From Neocallimastix lanati (nom. inval.) (Eukaryota; Neocallimastigomycota; Neocallimastigomycetes; Neocallimastigales; Neocallimastigaceae): 62,000 bases of DNA. This document shows positions 1 to 9,690 of this stretch, in pieces; the first letter of the stretch is position 1, and each line of letters begins with the position of its first letter. The notes under the pieces are model-generated. The model worked only from the letters and a program-made list of their open reading frames with translations, had not been told where the DNA came from and did no database searches. The stretch lies in the NCBI GenBank assembly GCA_016946835.1, contig JACVTC010000059.1, forward strand, positions 660,001 to 722,000, in the 5' to 3' direction. Made by a program: the position numbers and the translations under genes.

Positions 1-702
1 TATTCCATTTCTTTGGCTTTTTCTGGATTTAAACATATAATATTAAGTCCTGAAGTTAAACGGTCTAAACGATTTGATGCTATTGTTAATTTAAATTTCA
101 TATTAAAAGATATACAAATATAAAATTTATTAATTATACATATTTCAAATATATTATGAACAACAATAATTGTTCCTGTATTTATAAGATTATTAATCTA
201 TTAATTAATTAATTAATTAATTAATTAATTATTTTATTATATTTTATTTCAATATATTTCGGTTTATTTTATTTTCTTTTTTAAAAAAATATAATATTGT
301 AAAAGGACTTACGGTATAATTTTTCATAGCCATATTCATTCATTAAAATATGTAAAACTGTATTATGATTATATCTACCACTTGGATGTACTGGAATGGA
401 TGAAGGTTTATTAATAATTAGGAAATCATTTGTTTTTTCAATTATTTCTATTTTTTGGTCAGTCACTGGAGGTTCATGACGATGTATTGAATGTGATACT
501 ACATCACCGTTCTTTAATAAATAATCGGGACTAACAATTTTATCATTCACTTTAATTTTTCCAGTTTCTATGGCTTTTTTCTTAAATTTAATAAAACCAA
601 TATATATATATACATAATATAATAATAGTATTTAATTTTTTAAGAAATTCATAATCTGAAATTTCAATTTAAAAATTTATTCACATTTGTAAATATTATA
701 AG

Positions 703-779
<77 letters not shown>

Positions 780-1051
780 GTTTTTTTTTTTTTTATATTT
801 TTATTTTTTATTTTTTTTTTTTTACTGTATATTTACATAATATTCTGGAGTATGATCCTGAAATTCTTTACAAAATATACTATATATTGATTTATCATAC
901 CAACGACCTTTTGTAAACGTTTGATATGTGTAAAAGTATGGCATAACTTTTCTTAAACCTTTTTTTTTTTTAAAATATTTTAATTCAGTTGTTTTAATTT
1001 AATATTCATTATATTTAATTAAAATTTGAATTAATATTCTAAAATGAATTT

Positions 1052-1088
<37 letters not shown>

Positions 1089-1398
1089 ATATAAAAGACA
1101 GAAATACATATGTCATATAACTAAATATTTTATTTTATTTTCTTTTATTTTATTTATTTATTTTTTTAAAAAAAATACCGTTTTCAAAATAATATTTTGC
1201 ATTTGAAGGTGGTTCATTATTGTTAATATCTCTATAACTTAAATTTCTCTATAATTTAATTTGATTATTAATATTATTTAAAATTATTAAAATATAAATA
1301 TGAAATTAATATTAATTTGTGGTATTATGAATAATATTTCAATTTAATAATATATAGCGTTGAAAAAATACTCTTTTATTTTTTTTAACTTTTGGCAT
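1..1398 (-). CDS. RluA-family pseudouridine synthase (RIB2/PUS9/RPUSD2 type), 3' part off the window
   Basis: The product should isomerise uridine to pseudouridine in RNA, most likely tRNA as in Pus9/Rib2; the target cannot be read from the sequence. I assemble five exons: 1398-1372, 1248-1179, 958-837, 580-313 and 79-<1. All introns are GT-AG and the phases agree at every junction. The first exon gives MPKVKKNKR. Then come the family's YYFENGLRKVMPYF segment, an S4-like region with a GKIKVND turn, IHRHEPPV, INKPSSIPVHPSGRYNHNT, and in the last visible exon the catalytic motif NRLDRLTSGL, where the Asp is the nucleophile. The C-terminal half of the catalytic domain lies beyond position 1. No deaminase domain is visible, so I cannot say whether this is the bifunctional Rib2 form. 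An AAT microsatellite fills much of intron 3. Confidence 0.9.
704..779. repeat. (TTA)n microsatellite in intron 3 of the pseudouridine synthase
   Basis: About 25 uninterrupted TTA units, followed by T-rich sequence, inside the intron between the exons 837-958 and 313-580. Confidence 0.95.
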
Positions 1399-1537
1399 TT
1401 TTTTTTTTTAAATACAACTTTAAGAATAATAAAAAAAAATGTTTTTATATTATTATTACAATATATTATTTAATAATTTTTATATAAAATTTTGATTGAT
1501 AAATTTAAATATTTTTTAAATTCACGTGTTGATAAAA

Positions 1538-1595
1538 CAAATAATGATTATTCGAAACTTGATTAGAAAATCAAGTTTCGAATAATCATTATTTG
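1538..1595. repeat. Perfect 27-bp inverted repeat with 4-nt loop
   Basis: Positions 1538-1564 and 1569-1595 are exact reverse complements, separated by AGAA. The palindrome lies upstream of the pseudouridine synthase start and 71 bp before the first LTR. It could fold as a hairpin in DNA or RNA. It could be a foldback element remnant or part of a promoter or terminator; the sequence does not decide. Confidence 0.9.
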
Positions 1596-1665
1596 TCCTA
1601 TGTATTATAATTTATTTTTAAATAATAATAATTATAACAATAATAATAATAATAATAATAATAAT

Positions 1666-1893
1666 TTTTAGAAGGTAAAAATGGGTTTTATAATAAATGT
1701 TTATTATGTATTAATAACTAACCTCAGATTTACAATTAAAGTAAAACCAGTTCTATTTATACAAGAACTGTGGCTAAATTTAGATACATGTTAATTTATT
1801 TAATTAATGTATTACATAATATGATTCGTATATTCATATTAATTTAATCTAATTTAACATTTATTTATATATCATAAATTTCTACTTCTAACA
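1666..1893 (-). repeat. 3' LTR of the TRIM-like element
   Basis: 228 bp, matching 2367-2594 with an offset of 701 and no difference seen by eye. It is preceded on the minus strand by the purine tract 1905-1894. Confidence 0.85.
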
Positions 1894-2324
1894 TTCCCCC
1901 TCAAACTTGATTTTCTGTTTATACAAAAATCTAGTTTGCTTCAAAGAAGTTTAAATTTATTTAGTTTTAAATTATATATGCCGACTACGATGAATTTTTT
2001 TTCATACAAGTTTATTTTTGTCCCTTCATTGGTAATTTATATTTGCTTTTTGGTTTAGCAATAACCATAATTTATATGTTTTGTGGATTAACATTAACCA
2101 TATTATTTTAGAGGTGACATTCTTGTTCGGTCTTACTAATTTCACATTTATTTTATGTGGGGGTAATGTCCTTTCCTTTTTGTAATCATTGAGCTAGTTA
2201 TGAAGGCTAGTAGTTCTTCTAAAGTTCCGGCTATTATAGCTGTTGTAATATAGATTTCACTTCTTTATATTTTTGATTAAGAGTCTTTTGTAATTACCAT
2301 TTTGAAATTTTCTATTACTTGTCA

Positions 2325-2366
2325 GCTTATTTCGCTCAGTTGATTAGAGTCTTGAGACTCTTAATC
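2325..2366 (-). promoter_or_regulatory. Extended primer-binding site complementary to the 5' half of a tRNA-Lys(CUU)
   Basis: On the plus strand this stretch reads like the first half of a eukaryotic tRNA-Lys: a D arm GCTCAGTTGATTAGAG and an anticodon arm TGAGACTCTTAATC with anticodon CTT. It stops just after the anticodon loop, where the LTR begins. On the element's sense (minus) strand it is the complement, so the RNA could pair with a tRNA-Lys 5' half cut in or near the anticodon loop. Drosophila copia is known to prime from a half-tRNA (initiator Met); use of tRNA-Lys(CUU) here is inference. Confidence 0.65.
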
Positions 2367-2594
2367 TTTTAGAAGGTAAAAATGGGTTTTATAATAAATG
2401 TTTATTATGTATTAATAACTAACCTCAGATTTACAATTAAAGTAAAACCAGTTCTATTTATACAAGAACTGTGGCTAAATTTAGATACATGTTAATTTAT
2501 TTAATTAATGTATTACATAATATGATTCGTATATTCATATTAATTTAATCTAATTTAACATTTATTTATATATCATAAATTTCTACTTCTAACA
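2367..2594 (-). repeat. 5' LTR of the TRIM-like element
   Basis: Copy of 1666-1893. Its inner end, on the minus strand, is followed without a gap by GATTAAGAGTCTCA, the primer-binding site. Confidence 0.85.
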
Positions 2595-2602
2595 ATAATA
2601 AT

Positions 2603-2846
2603 TATTAAGATTTAAGTTTACTTTAATAATAATAAATTAAATATAAACTAATAGATATAAATGTAATATAAAATAGTTAAATTTAATATAACATTAAATT
2701 AAGTATTAAGTCTAGAATCAAGCCACAAAAGATATAAATACATGTAAAATAACAAAGTTAAACATTCGTAATTACCTATTTATAAAATCTTATAAATAAA
2801 TAAATAAAATAAATAAATAATTAAATAATAAAACAAACTTTTATTA
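2603..2846 (+). repeat. 5' LTR of the copia element
   Basis: 244 bp, begins TATTAAGATT and ends CTTTTATTA; a near-identical copy is at 13186-13429. Confidence 0.93.
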
Positions 2847-2860
2847 GATTAAGAGTCTCA
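2847..2860 (+). promoter_or_regulatory. Primer-binding site of the copia element (tRNA-Lys(CUU) anticodon arm)
   Basis: GATTAAGAGTCTCA directly follows the LTR. Its reverse complement, TGAGACTCTTAATC, matches an anticodon arm of tRNA-Lys(CUU) through the first bases after the loop (about nt 27-40). The same 14 bases sit in the same place in the neighbouring TRIM-like element. An internal rather than 3'-terminal tRNA match means a half-tRNA primer. Confidence 0.75.
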
Positions 2861-2888
2861 TTTTAAAGCTTTTAAACTAACTATCGAC

Positions 2889-4736
2889 ATGTCTCAAGAA
2901 AACATCAAACCTTTCAATGGAAAAAACTTCCAAGTTTGGGAATTCAGAGTAACAACAGCTGTAGAAAAATTGGCTCTTGAAAAATATTTAGAAAGCGACG
3001 TGTACAAAGACACCAAGGATAAAGCCAAAGGCGATAAAGAAAAATTAAACGAAGTAAAGAAGAACAATGCTACCGTTAGGGAAATTTTAATCAATGCTAT
3101 TGATGATGAAATCTTGCATGATTTCATAAACATTAAATCTCCTTTCCAAATCATGCAAAAGTTAAGAAAGAAATATGGAGGAGGCGAAACAGACATCAGA
3201 TATTGGATTAGAAAGCTCAATAATCTGAAGGCCAAAAATACTGAAGAAATTACTTATGTACTTGATGAAATGTTTAGTATATTTGAAACTTTAGAAGGAA
3301 AGAAACAAGTTATATCTGATAGAGAAAAATTAAAATTTATGTACGATTCAATGCCCAAAAACTTTAGAAATTACTTGGACATTGATGAAGATACGAAACC
3401 ACAGGAACTGTACAATAAGATAAACAAAAAATTAAATATGATAGCTTATCTTGAGGGAGGAGAAGATTACAATTATTACTATCAAGACGATCCAATGGAA
3501 ATAGATATAGTTGAAAAGTCAAGAAAAAATAGCAAATATAACAATGAATTAAAAGAAAGATTACATAAAAATTATATTAAAAACTGTGAAGAAAAAAGAT
3601 ATTGCCATATTTGCGAAATTTTTGGTCATACTACCAGAGAATGTAGATATAATTTAAAATACACAAAACAAAATTCAAAAAATAGAGAACATAAAAAGAA
3701 CTACCATAATAAAAATCATCATCAAAGAAATAATAATTTCAATAAAAATAGGTTGGTGGCACAAATTGAAAAATCGGATGAAGAAGAAAACTATGTTGAC
3801 ACTCTTGATTATGAAGAAATATGTCAACTTGCTAAAGGAAATATTAACTTAGTAGAAGAAATGAAACATTCTGAAGAACACGACAATACAGAAAAAGGTT
3901 TATTTAATATTTATAATAAAGAAGAAACAACAGAGTGGTTATATGATTGTGGAGCATGTGAACATATCACTAATAATAAAAACTTATTGACTAATTATAC
4001 AAAAAGTCCCAACGAACTTTTATGCGCAAATGGTTCGAAGTTTAGCTACGATGGTTTTGGAGAATATGAATTTCAAATAAATGATACGAAAATTAAATTA
4101 AAACGTGTGTTATATTCTCCAGATGTAACAAGAAATATAATCAGTGCAATTGAATTAGCCAAAATAGGTATAAAAACTATTACAGAACCTCTCAATAAGA
4201 ATTCAAATATTGTAAAGTTAACATTAATGGACTCAAATAACAAAATAATTCATAATATTTTTTCTACTAAATCAAATCAATTCTTACTTCATGTAAACAA
4301 TGTAAAAATGTTAGATAAAAATGAAATAATGTCCATAAATGATAGCAAAATGACTTGGCATAGACGTCTTGGCCATTTTTATAATAAAGAAATGGAAAAA
4401 TATTTAAAAGATCATGACGTCAGTGAACCCGACTGTTTGGACTGCAAGATAGCCAAAATGAAGAGGAGTCCTCATAATCGTGAAACTCCTAAGGCCTCCG
4501 AATTATTGGAAGTTATACACTCGGATATTATTGGCCCTATAAATAAATCGATTACGGGAAAAAGATTCATTTTAACTATTATTGATGAATTCTCCAGAAA
4601 GAGCTGGATATTTTTGTTAAAAAGTAAAAGTGAAACTATTGATATTATCATCAATATGTTCAAATTCTTAAATAACATTTTTAAGGAAAATAAAATTAAA
4701 TATTTCAAATCAGATAATGGTAGAGAATACAATAAC
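2889..4736 (+). pseudogene. Copia gag-pol, 5' part (gag, protease, first half of integrase)
   Basis: The ATG at 2889 is the first start after the primer-binding site. The protein opens with MSQENIKPFNGKNFQVWEF, typical of copia Gag. A CX2CX4HX4C zinc knuckle is near residue 239 (CHICEIFGHTTREC), the protease active site near 352 (YDCGAC in place of the usual DSGA), and the integrase HHCC zinc motif from about 490 (HRRLGH) to 515 (DCLDC). The first integrase Asp is in HSDIIG (near 545) and the second in SDNGREY (609). The frame then runs into the inserted LTR at 4737 and stops at 4799 in foreign sequence. The coding part ends at codon 616. Confidence 0.95.
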
Positions 4737-4913
4737 TATAACAGAATTAATAATTACAATTATTTTATTATTTTAATATTTAGTATTATTTTTCAATAAA
4801 GTTTTAAAACAAATAATTAAATTTAAAAAATATTATTTCTAGTATAGTTGTTAGTAACTAATACCATGAATCAAACTACTTAGGGTTCGATTCACATTTA
4901 TTATTATTTTATA
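4737..4913 (+). repeat. Left terminal repeat of the chromovirus (177 bp shared)
   Basis: Identical by eye to 9691-9867. It contains CAATAAAG (possible polyadenylation signal), a tRNA A-box-like TAGTATAGTTGTTAGTA and a B-box-like GGGTTCGATTC. It is followed at once by TGG, as a primer-binding site often begins, so 177 bp may be the full LTR. The longer right repeat argues instead for a deletion here. Confidence 0.85.
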
Positions 4914-5351
4914 TGGTTGCTCTATTCGAATAAGCTCTGGCGAATAAGGAACTATAGTCACCGAAGGCTATAGGTTGGTCGTGAAGGTAAAGCGACTTTA
5001 AAATATATAGTTTATAATTTTTTATTTTGAGGTCTAGTATATACCTCTAGTTAGTAACTCTTGCCGGTTTTTTATTTTGTTGTAAGGCATAAAAGAGTGA
5101 AATTTAGTCTAGTTATTATATTTACCAAATTAAATTTAAAAAAAAAAAAAAAAAAAAAAATTTAAATCAGCAATTAAACTAAACGCCTAGAAAAATAATA
5201 ATTTATAATTCTTTATCATTACAATTTTCATTCGGGAGCACTAATAAAAAAAAAAAAAAAAAAAAATAATAATAATAATAATAGTGATAATATTAAATAA
5301 ATCTTCCTTATTGCAATTCTTAAACTTGTTTATAATTTAATAATTCTTTCA
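4914..5351 (+). promoter_or_regulatory. Structured untranslated leader of the chromovirus
   Basis: 438 bp between the left repeat and the gag-pol ATG, richer in G+C than its surroundings at the start. Four short hairpins follow in a row: TATTCG/CGAATA (4923-4946), CTATAG/CTATAG (4952-4973), GTCG/CGAC (4978-4996) and GAGGT/ACCTC (5029-5047). Two long A runs follow. The region should hold the primer-binding and packaging signals; TGGTTGCTC at 4914 is the only candidate site I can point to. Confidence 0.6.
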
Positions 5352-8300
5352 ATGTCTTCTTCATCAAACGATTTTCATTTTAATGGCGATTCAGCTAAGC
5401 TCAAGGGATTTTTAGCTTATGTTGGGTTAGCCATTGCACTTCGTCCTGAATATTTCACCAATGATCCGTTAAAAGTAGCTTATACCATCACTTTGTTAAG
5501 AGATGAAGCTATGGATTGGGCTGCAGACTTGATGAATGAAAATAACCCAGTCCTTGACGATTTTAACGCTTTCATTGAACTTATGAAGGATAGATTCAGT
5601 GACGTAGATGCAGTTTTTAATTGTAATCAAGCTCTTATGCATATTAAGCAAAAAGCATATGGTAAAGTCACTGATTACAATAATGAATTCCGTAGGCTTT
5701 CGGAAAAAACGGACTGGAATGAATTTGCCTTAATGGATGTTTATATTGAAGGATTGCTACCAAGACTTCAAGAAAGAGTAATTAGTTTGTTCCCTCCTCC
5801 TGCCAAATTAAGTGAACTAATGCGAATTACCAATCGTATAGATCATCAAATGACTCGATTCGCAACGATCAACAATTACAATTCTAGAAATAACAGTAAT
5901 AATAATAATAATTCTCGTAATAATAGGAAGTATTATAGATTTAACTCTAGTAATAATAGAAACGCCAATTCTAATTCTTTTTTCAAATCAAATAATGATT
6001 CAAATTACTCTCATTTATCCCCTGAAGAAAGAGCAAGAAGAATTAAAGAAGGGCTTTGTCTATATTGTGGACAATCAGGCCATAAGTTAATAAATTGTCC
6101 AAAGCGAGCAAATAAACCTGGCTCCTCCCATATGGCTAGATCTAATTCTTCTAAGAAATTTAATAAAGATTGTATTATTAAGTGTTCCTTTAACTACAAA
6201 AATAAATGGATTAAAGCTAAGGCTCTTATAGATTCCGGCTCCGACTTGAATCTTATGGATAGTAATTTTGCTAAAATTAATAATTTTAAGCTTGTACATG
6301 ATAATTTAGAAGCTGATAACATTACTGGTATTGGTGGTGGCAAAGACGTTGTTGGTAAAACTATACCAATATTATTTAAAGTTAGTAACCTTCAGGTCTT
6401 AACAGAATTTTTTGTTATTGATTTGAACGACAAATTTGAGTGCTTAATTGGTTCTAGATTTCTTAAAGAAAATAAATCATCGATTGATTTCAACAATAAT
6501 ATTTTAAGCTTTTGCAATAGTAATAACAATGCGTCAGATTCTTCCTTTGTTGAATCAATACCTTCAACCTCGGTTAACTCTACTTCACTTTCTCTTACTT
6601 CTAATACTTCCGACTCTATCTCTTCGAAACCAGCCTATTCCAGTTCATGCACCCCTAATAATTCTTTGTTTGATAATTCATCTATTTCTCCTTCAGTGTT
6701 GAAGAATTCAATTGCCTCTTCCCCAAACATGGATGCTCCAAATAAAACACTTCCCGCCATTTATCTAGAATTCTCTGATGTATTTAGTGAAGAAGAAGCT
6801 AAAATCTTACCTCCTCATTCTAGTTTTGATTGTGCTATTGACCTTAAACCTAATACTAAGTTATATTATAGTGCAATTTATCCCCTTACAATTCCCGAAG
6901 AAATAGCTTTAGAAAAAATTATTAAAGACTATTTAAAATACGGTTTTATTGTTAGGTCAAAATCAGAAGCTGGTCATCCAATTTTATTTGCTCCAAAAGA
7001 TAATGGTGAGTTACGTATGTGTATTGATCTTAGGAAACTTAATGAAATCACCATTAGAGATAGTTATCCTATGCCTTTAACAACTGTTATTTTTAATAAA
7101 GCTCCTGGTCATAAGTATTACTCAAAGCTTGATTTAAAATCTGCTTACTTCCAAATTCGTATCAGGTCTGGAGATGAATACAAAACAGCTTTTGTATGTA
7201 GCTTAGGACACTTTGAATTTAGAGTTATGCCTTTCGGTTTCAAGAATGCACCTGCCTGTTTTCAAAGAATGATTGATACTGCATTAAGTGACTATTTAGG
7301 TAAATTTTGTTATGCCTATATTGATGATATTATCATTTTTTCTGATGATCTTTCTGAACATCATTTACACGTTAAAAAAGTACTATTACAACTTAGGAAA
7401 TTTCATTTACATGTTAACCTTGAAAAATGTGAGTTTGATAAGTTCGAAGTTAAATTTTTAGGATATTATGTATCTTCAGATGGTCTTAAGATGGATATTA
7501 AGAAAGTCTCAGCTATTTTAGATTGGCCTGCTCCAACTACAGTTAAAGAAGTTCAATCGTTTCTTGGCCTAGCCAATTTCTACAGACGCTTTATAAAAAA
7601 TTTTGCTAAAATTGCTTATCCTCTTAATAAACTTACAAGAAAAAATGTTCCTTTTGTTTGGTCAAAAGATGCTAATGACTCCTTTGAACTTCTTAAACGT
7701 TCTTTTACTTCTGCTCCCATCCTTATTCCTGCTGATCCTAATTCTCAATCTTTTGTTGAAACGGATGCAAGTAATTTTGCGCTTGGATGTATTTTATCCC
7801 AAGTTAGCTCTAAAGATAATAAGCTTCATCCAATTGCTTTCTATTCTAGAGCTTTTACCTCTGCTGAATGCAATTATCCAATTTATGATAAAGAGTTACT
7901 TGCTATTAAGACTGCTTTTGAAACTTGGAGGTACTATTTAGAAGGTGCTAAGAATACTATTAAAGTTCTTACTGATCATAGAAATCTACTCTACTTTAAG
8001 AAACCAGAACAGCTTTCACAACGTTTAATTAGATGGTCAATGTTCTTTACTCGATTTGACTTTCAAATTGAGTATCGTCCAGGTTCTCGCGGTGGTAAGC
8101 CAGATGCTTTATCTCGCCGTCCTGATTATGATAATCATGAACCTGCTAAACCTTACCAAGTACTTAAACCGGAAAATTTTTGTTTTATTTCAAGTATCTC
8201 TATTGAATCAAATCTACAAGATGAAATTAAAAAGTGTTACTCCAAGGATCCTTTCTTTAATAATGTTAAGATATATTTTGAAAAGCCTTCTGCTAATGAG

Positions 8301-9680
8301 AAACCCATTGCTTCGGTTGATCTCCTTTCGTTCTCCAATGGTATTCTTTTATATGACAATCTTATTTATATTCCTGAATGCCTTAGATTTAAAATTCTTT
8401 GTTCTTGTCATGATTCTCCTACTGCTGGCCACTTTGGCATAAATAAAACCTCTGACTTAGTTTCTAGAAATTATTGGTGGCCTGGTATGCATAAGGATAT
8501 TAAAAAATATATTCGTACTTGTAATGTGTGCTGCGCTTCAAAAGCTCCTCGTCATAAACCTTACGGTTTACTTAAATCTTTACCCATTGGCAATAATCCT
8601 TGGGAATCAATTTCAATGGATTTTATAACAGATCTTCCCTCTTCCAATGGTATGTCTTGTATTCTTGTCGTAGTTGATCGCTTTACGAAGATGGCTCATT
8701 TTGTTCCCTTTAAATCAGTTCCCTCTGCTGAGGATTGTGCTGAACAATTTCTTAATTCTATTTTCAAACTTCATGGTCTGCCAAAGGATATTGTGTCGGA
8801 TAGAGGTACTCAGTTTACTTCTAAATTTTGGAATAGATTATTTAATTTACTTCATGTTGATCTTTGTTTATCATCTGCTCATCATCAGCAAACTAATGGT
8901 CAAACGGAGAGGGTAAACGCAATACTTGAACAATACTTAAGATGTTATGTTAATTATCAACAAAATAATTGGATAGAATATTTATCTCTTGCAGAATTTG
9001 CTTACAATAACACAATACAAGAATCTGCAAATGCTACTCCTTTCTTTCTTAATTATGGGTTCAATCCTAAATTTGATCCTTCTACTCCAGATGTTTCTAT
9101 TGTCCCTCGTGCTGAAATTATTGCTAAAGACTTAAAAGAATTAAGAAATGTACTTAAAGAAAATCTTCAAAGTGCAGTTAATTTTCAAAAAAAATATTAT
9201 GATGATAAACATATGTCTCCGCCTGAGTTTAAAGTTGGCTCAAAAGTTTGGCTGTTAAGGAATGATTTAATAAATAATAAAAAAGGTAAACTTGCTCCTA
9301 AGAAATCTGGTCCATTTACTATTTTAAAGAAAATTTCAGATGTAAGTTATAAATTAAAGTTACCAAACTCTTTTAGGGTCTTTCCAGTTTTCCACGTTTC
9401 ACTTCTTGAGCCAGCCTATGAAAATGAATTTACAGAAAGAAATATCCCAACTCCAAAACCTATTATACTTAATGGAGAAAAAGAATATGAAGTTGAATCT
9501 ATTCTTGATTCAAAGAAATTTCATAACAAAATTAAATATTTAATTCATTGGAAAGGTTATGATGATTCTGAAAACTCATGGGAACCTTTTGAGAATCTTC
9601 ATTGCAATAAACTTCTTGCCGAATTCCACAAGAAGTTTCCAAATAAACCAAAACCTAAGACGTCTGGAATCCGTCTCTAA
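5352..9680 (+). CDS. Chromovirus Gag-Pol polyprotein (1442 aa, single frame)
   Basis: The polyprotein would assemble virus-like particles, copy the element's RNA into DNA and integrate it. In order: Gag with a retrotransposon-gag fold (about 50-160), Ser/Asn-rich linker, zinc knuckle CLYCGQSGHKLINC (about 237-250), aspartic protease with LIDSGSDLN (near 293), reverse transcriptase with YSKLDLKSAYFQI and YIDD (near 655), RNase H with ETDASNFALG (near 803), integrase HHCC zinc domain (from about 1018), and the DD35E core with Asp in SMDFITDLP, Asp in VSDRGTQF and Glu in GQTERVN. A chromodomain (about 1378-1430; YLIHWKGYDDSENSWEPFE) closes it and in related elements guides integration to modified chromatin. 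Gag and Pol share one frame with no slip site or stop, as in Tf1. Synonymous sites are less AT-biased than in host exons. Confidence 0.97.
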   Translation: MSSSSNDFHFNGDSAKLKGFLAYVGLAIALRPEYFTNDPLKVAYTITLLRDEAMDWAADLMNENNPVLDDFNAFIELMKDRFSDVDAVFNCNQALMHIKQKAYGKVTDYNNEFRRLSEKTDWNEFALMDVYIEGLLPRLQERVISLFPPPAKLSELMRITNRIDHQMTRFATINNYNSRNNSNNNNNSRNNRKYYRFNSSNNRNANSNSFFKSNNDSNYSHLSPEERARRIKEGLCLYCGQSGHKLINCPKRANKPGSSHMARSNSSKKFNKDCIIKCSFNYKNKWIKAKALIDSGSDLNLMDSNFAKINNFKLVHDNLEADNITGIGGGKDVVGKTIPILFKVSNLQVLTEFFVIDLNDKFECLIGSRFLKENKSSIDFNNNILSFCNSNNNASDSSFVESIPSTSVNSTSLSLTSNTSDSISSKPAYSSSCTPNNSLFDNSSISPSVLKNSIASSPNMDAPNKTLPAIYLEFSDVFSEEEAKILPPHSSFDCAIDLKPNTKLYYSAIYPLTIPEEIALEKIIKDYLKYGFIVRSKSEAGHPILFAPKDNGELRMCIDLRKLNEITIRDSYPMPLTTVIFNKAPGHKYYSKLDLKSAYFQIRIRSGDEYKTAFVCSLGHFEFRVMPFGFKNAPACFQRMIDTALSDYLGKFCYAYIDDIIIFSDDLSEHHLHVKKVLLQLRKFHLHVNLEKCEFDKFEVKFLGYYVSSDGLKMDIKKVSAILDWPAPTTVKEVQSFLGLANFYRRFIKNFAKIAYPLNKLTRKNVPFVWSKDANDSFELLKRSFTSAPILIPADPNSQSFVETDASNFALGCILSQVSSKDNKLHPIAFYSRAFTSAECNYPIYDKELLAIKTAFETWRYYLEGAKNTIKVLTDHRNLLYFKKPEQLSQRLIRWSMFFTRFDFQIEYRPGSRGGKPDALSRRPDYDNHEPAKPYQVLKPENFCFISSISIESNLQDEIKKCYSKDPFFNNVKIYFEKPSANEKPIASVDLLSFSNGILLYDNLIYIPECLRFKILCSCHDSPTAGHFGINKTSDLVSRNYWWPGMHKDIKKYIRTCNVCCASKAPRHKPYGLLKSLPIGNNPWESISMDFITDLPSSNGMSCILVVVDRFTKMAHFVPFKSVPSAEDCAEQFLNSIFKLHGLPKDIVSDRGTQFTSKFWNRLFNLLHVDLCLSSAHHQQTNGQTERVNAILEQYLRCYVNYQQNNWIEYLSLAEFAYNNTIQESANATPFFLNYGFNPKFDPSTPDVSIVPRAEIIAKDLKELRNVLKENLQSAVNFQKKYYDDKHMSPPEFKVGSKVWLLRNDLINNKKGKLAPKKSGPFTILKKISDVSYKLKLPNSFRVFPVFHVSLLEPAYENEFTERNIPTPKPIILNGEKEYEVESILDSKKFHNKIKYLIHWKGYDDSENSWEPFENLHCNKLLAEFHKKFPNKPKPKTSGIRL

Positions 9681-9690
9681 GGGAGAGAGT

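Larger units (their letters stand above)
1666..2594 (-). mobile_element. Small non-coding LTR retroelement (TRIM-like), copia-type ends
   Basis: Two 228-bp direct repeats (1666-1893 and 2367-2594) flank 473 bp with no ORF. By eye the repeats are identical, implying a recent insertion. Read on the minus strand the LTR starts TGTTAGAAG. A purine tract (TTTGAGGGGGAA, 1894-1905) precedes the 3' LTR and a primer-binding site abuts the 5' LTR, which fixes the orientation. A 5-bp target duplication ATAAT is at 1661-1665 and 2595-2599. With no gag or pol it must be moved by another element. The neighbouring copia element uses the same 14-nt primer-binding site and is a plausible helper, but the two LTRs do not otherwise resemble each other. 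The insertion lies in an AAT microsatellite. Confidence 0.85.

Noticed and set aside
8056-8442. Overlapping hydrophobic ORFs inside the chromovirus pol gene
   Set aside because: Out-of-frame shadows of the polyprotein rich in Leu and Ile from T-rich codons.
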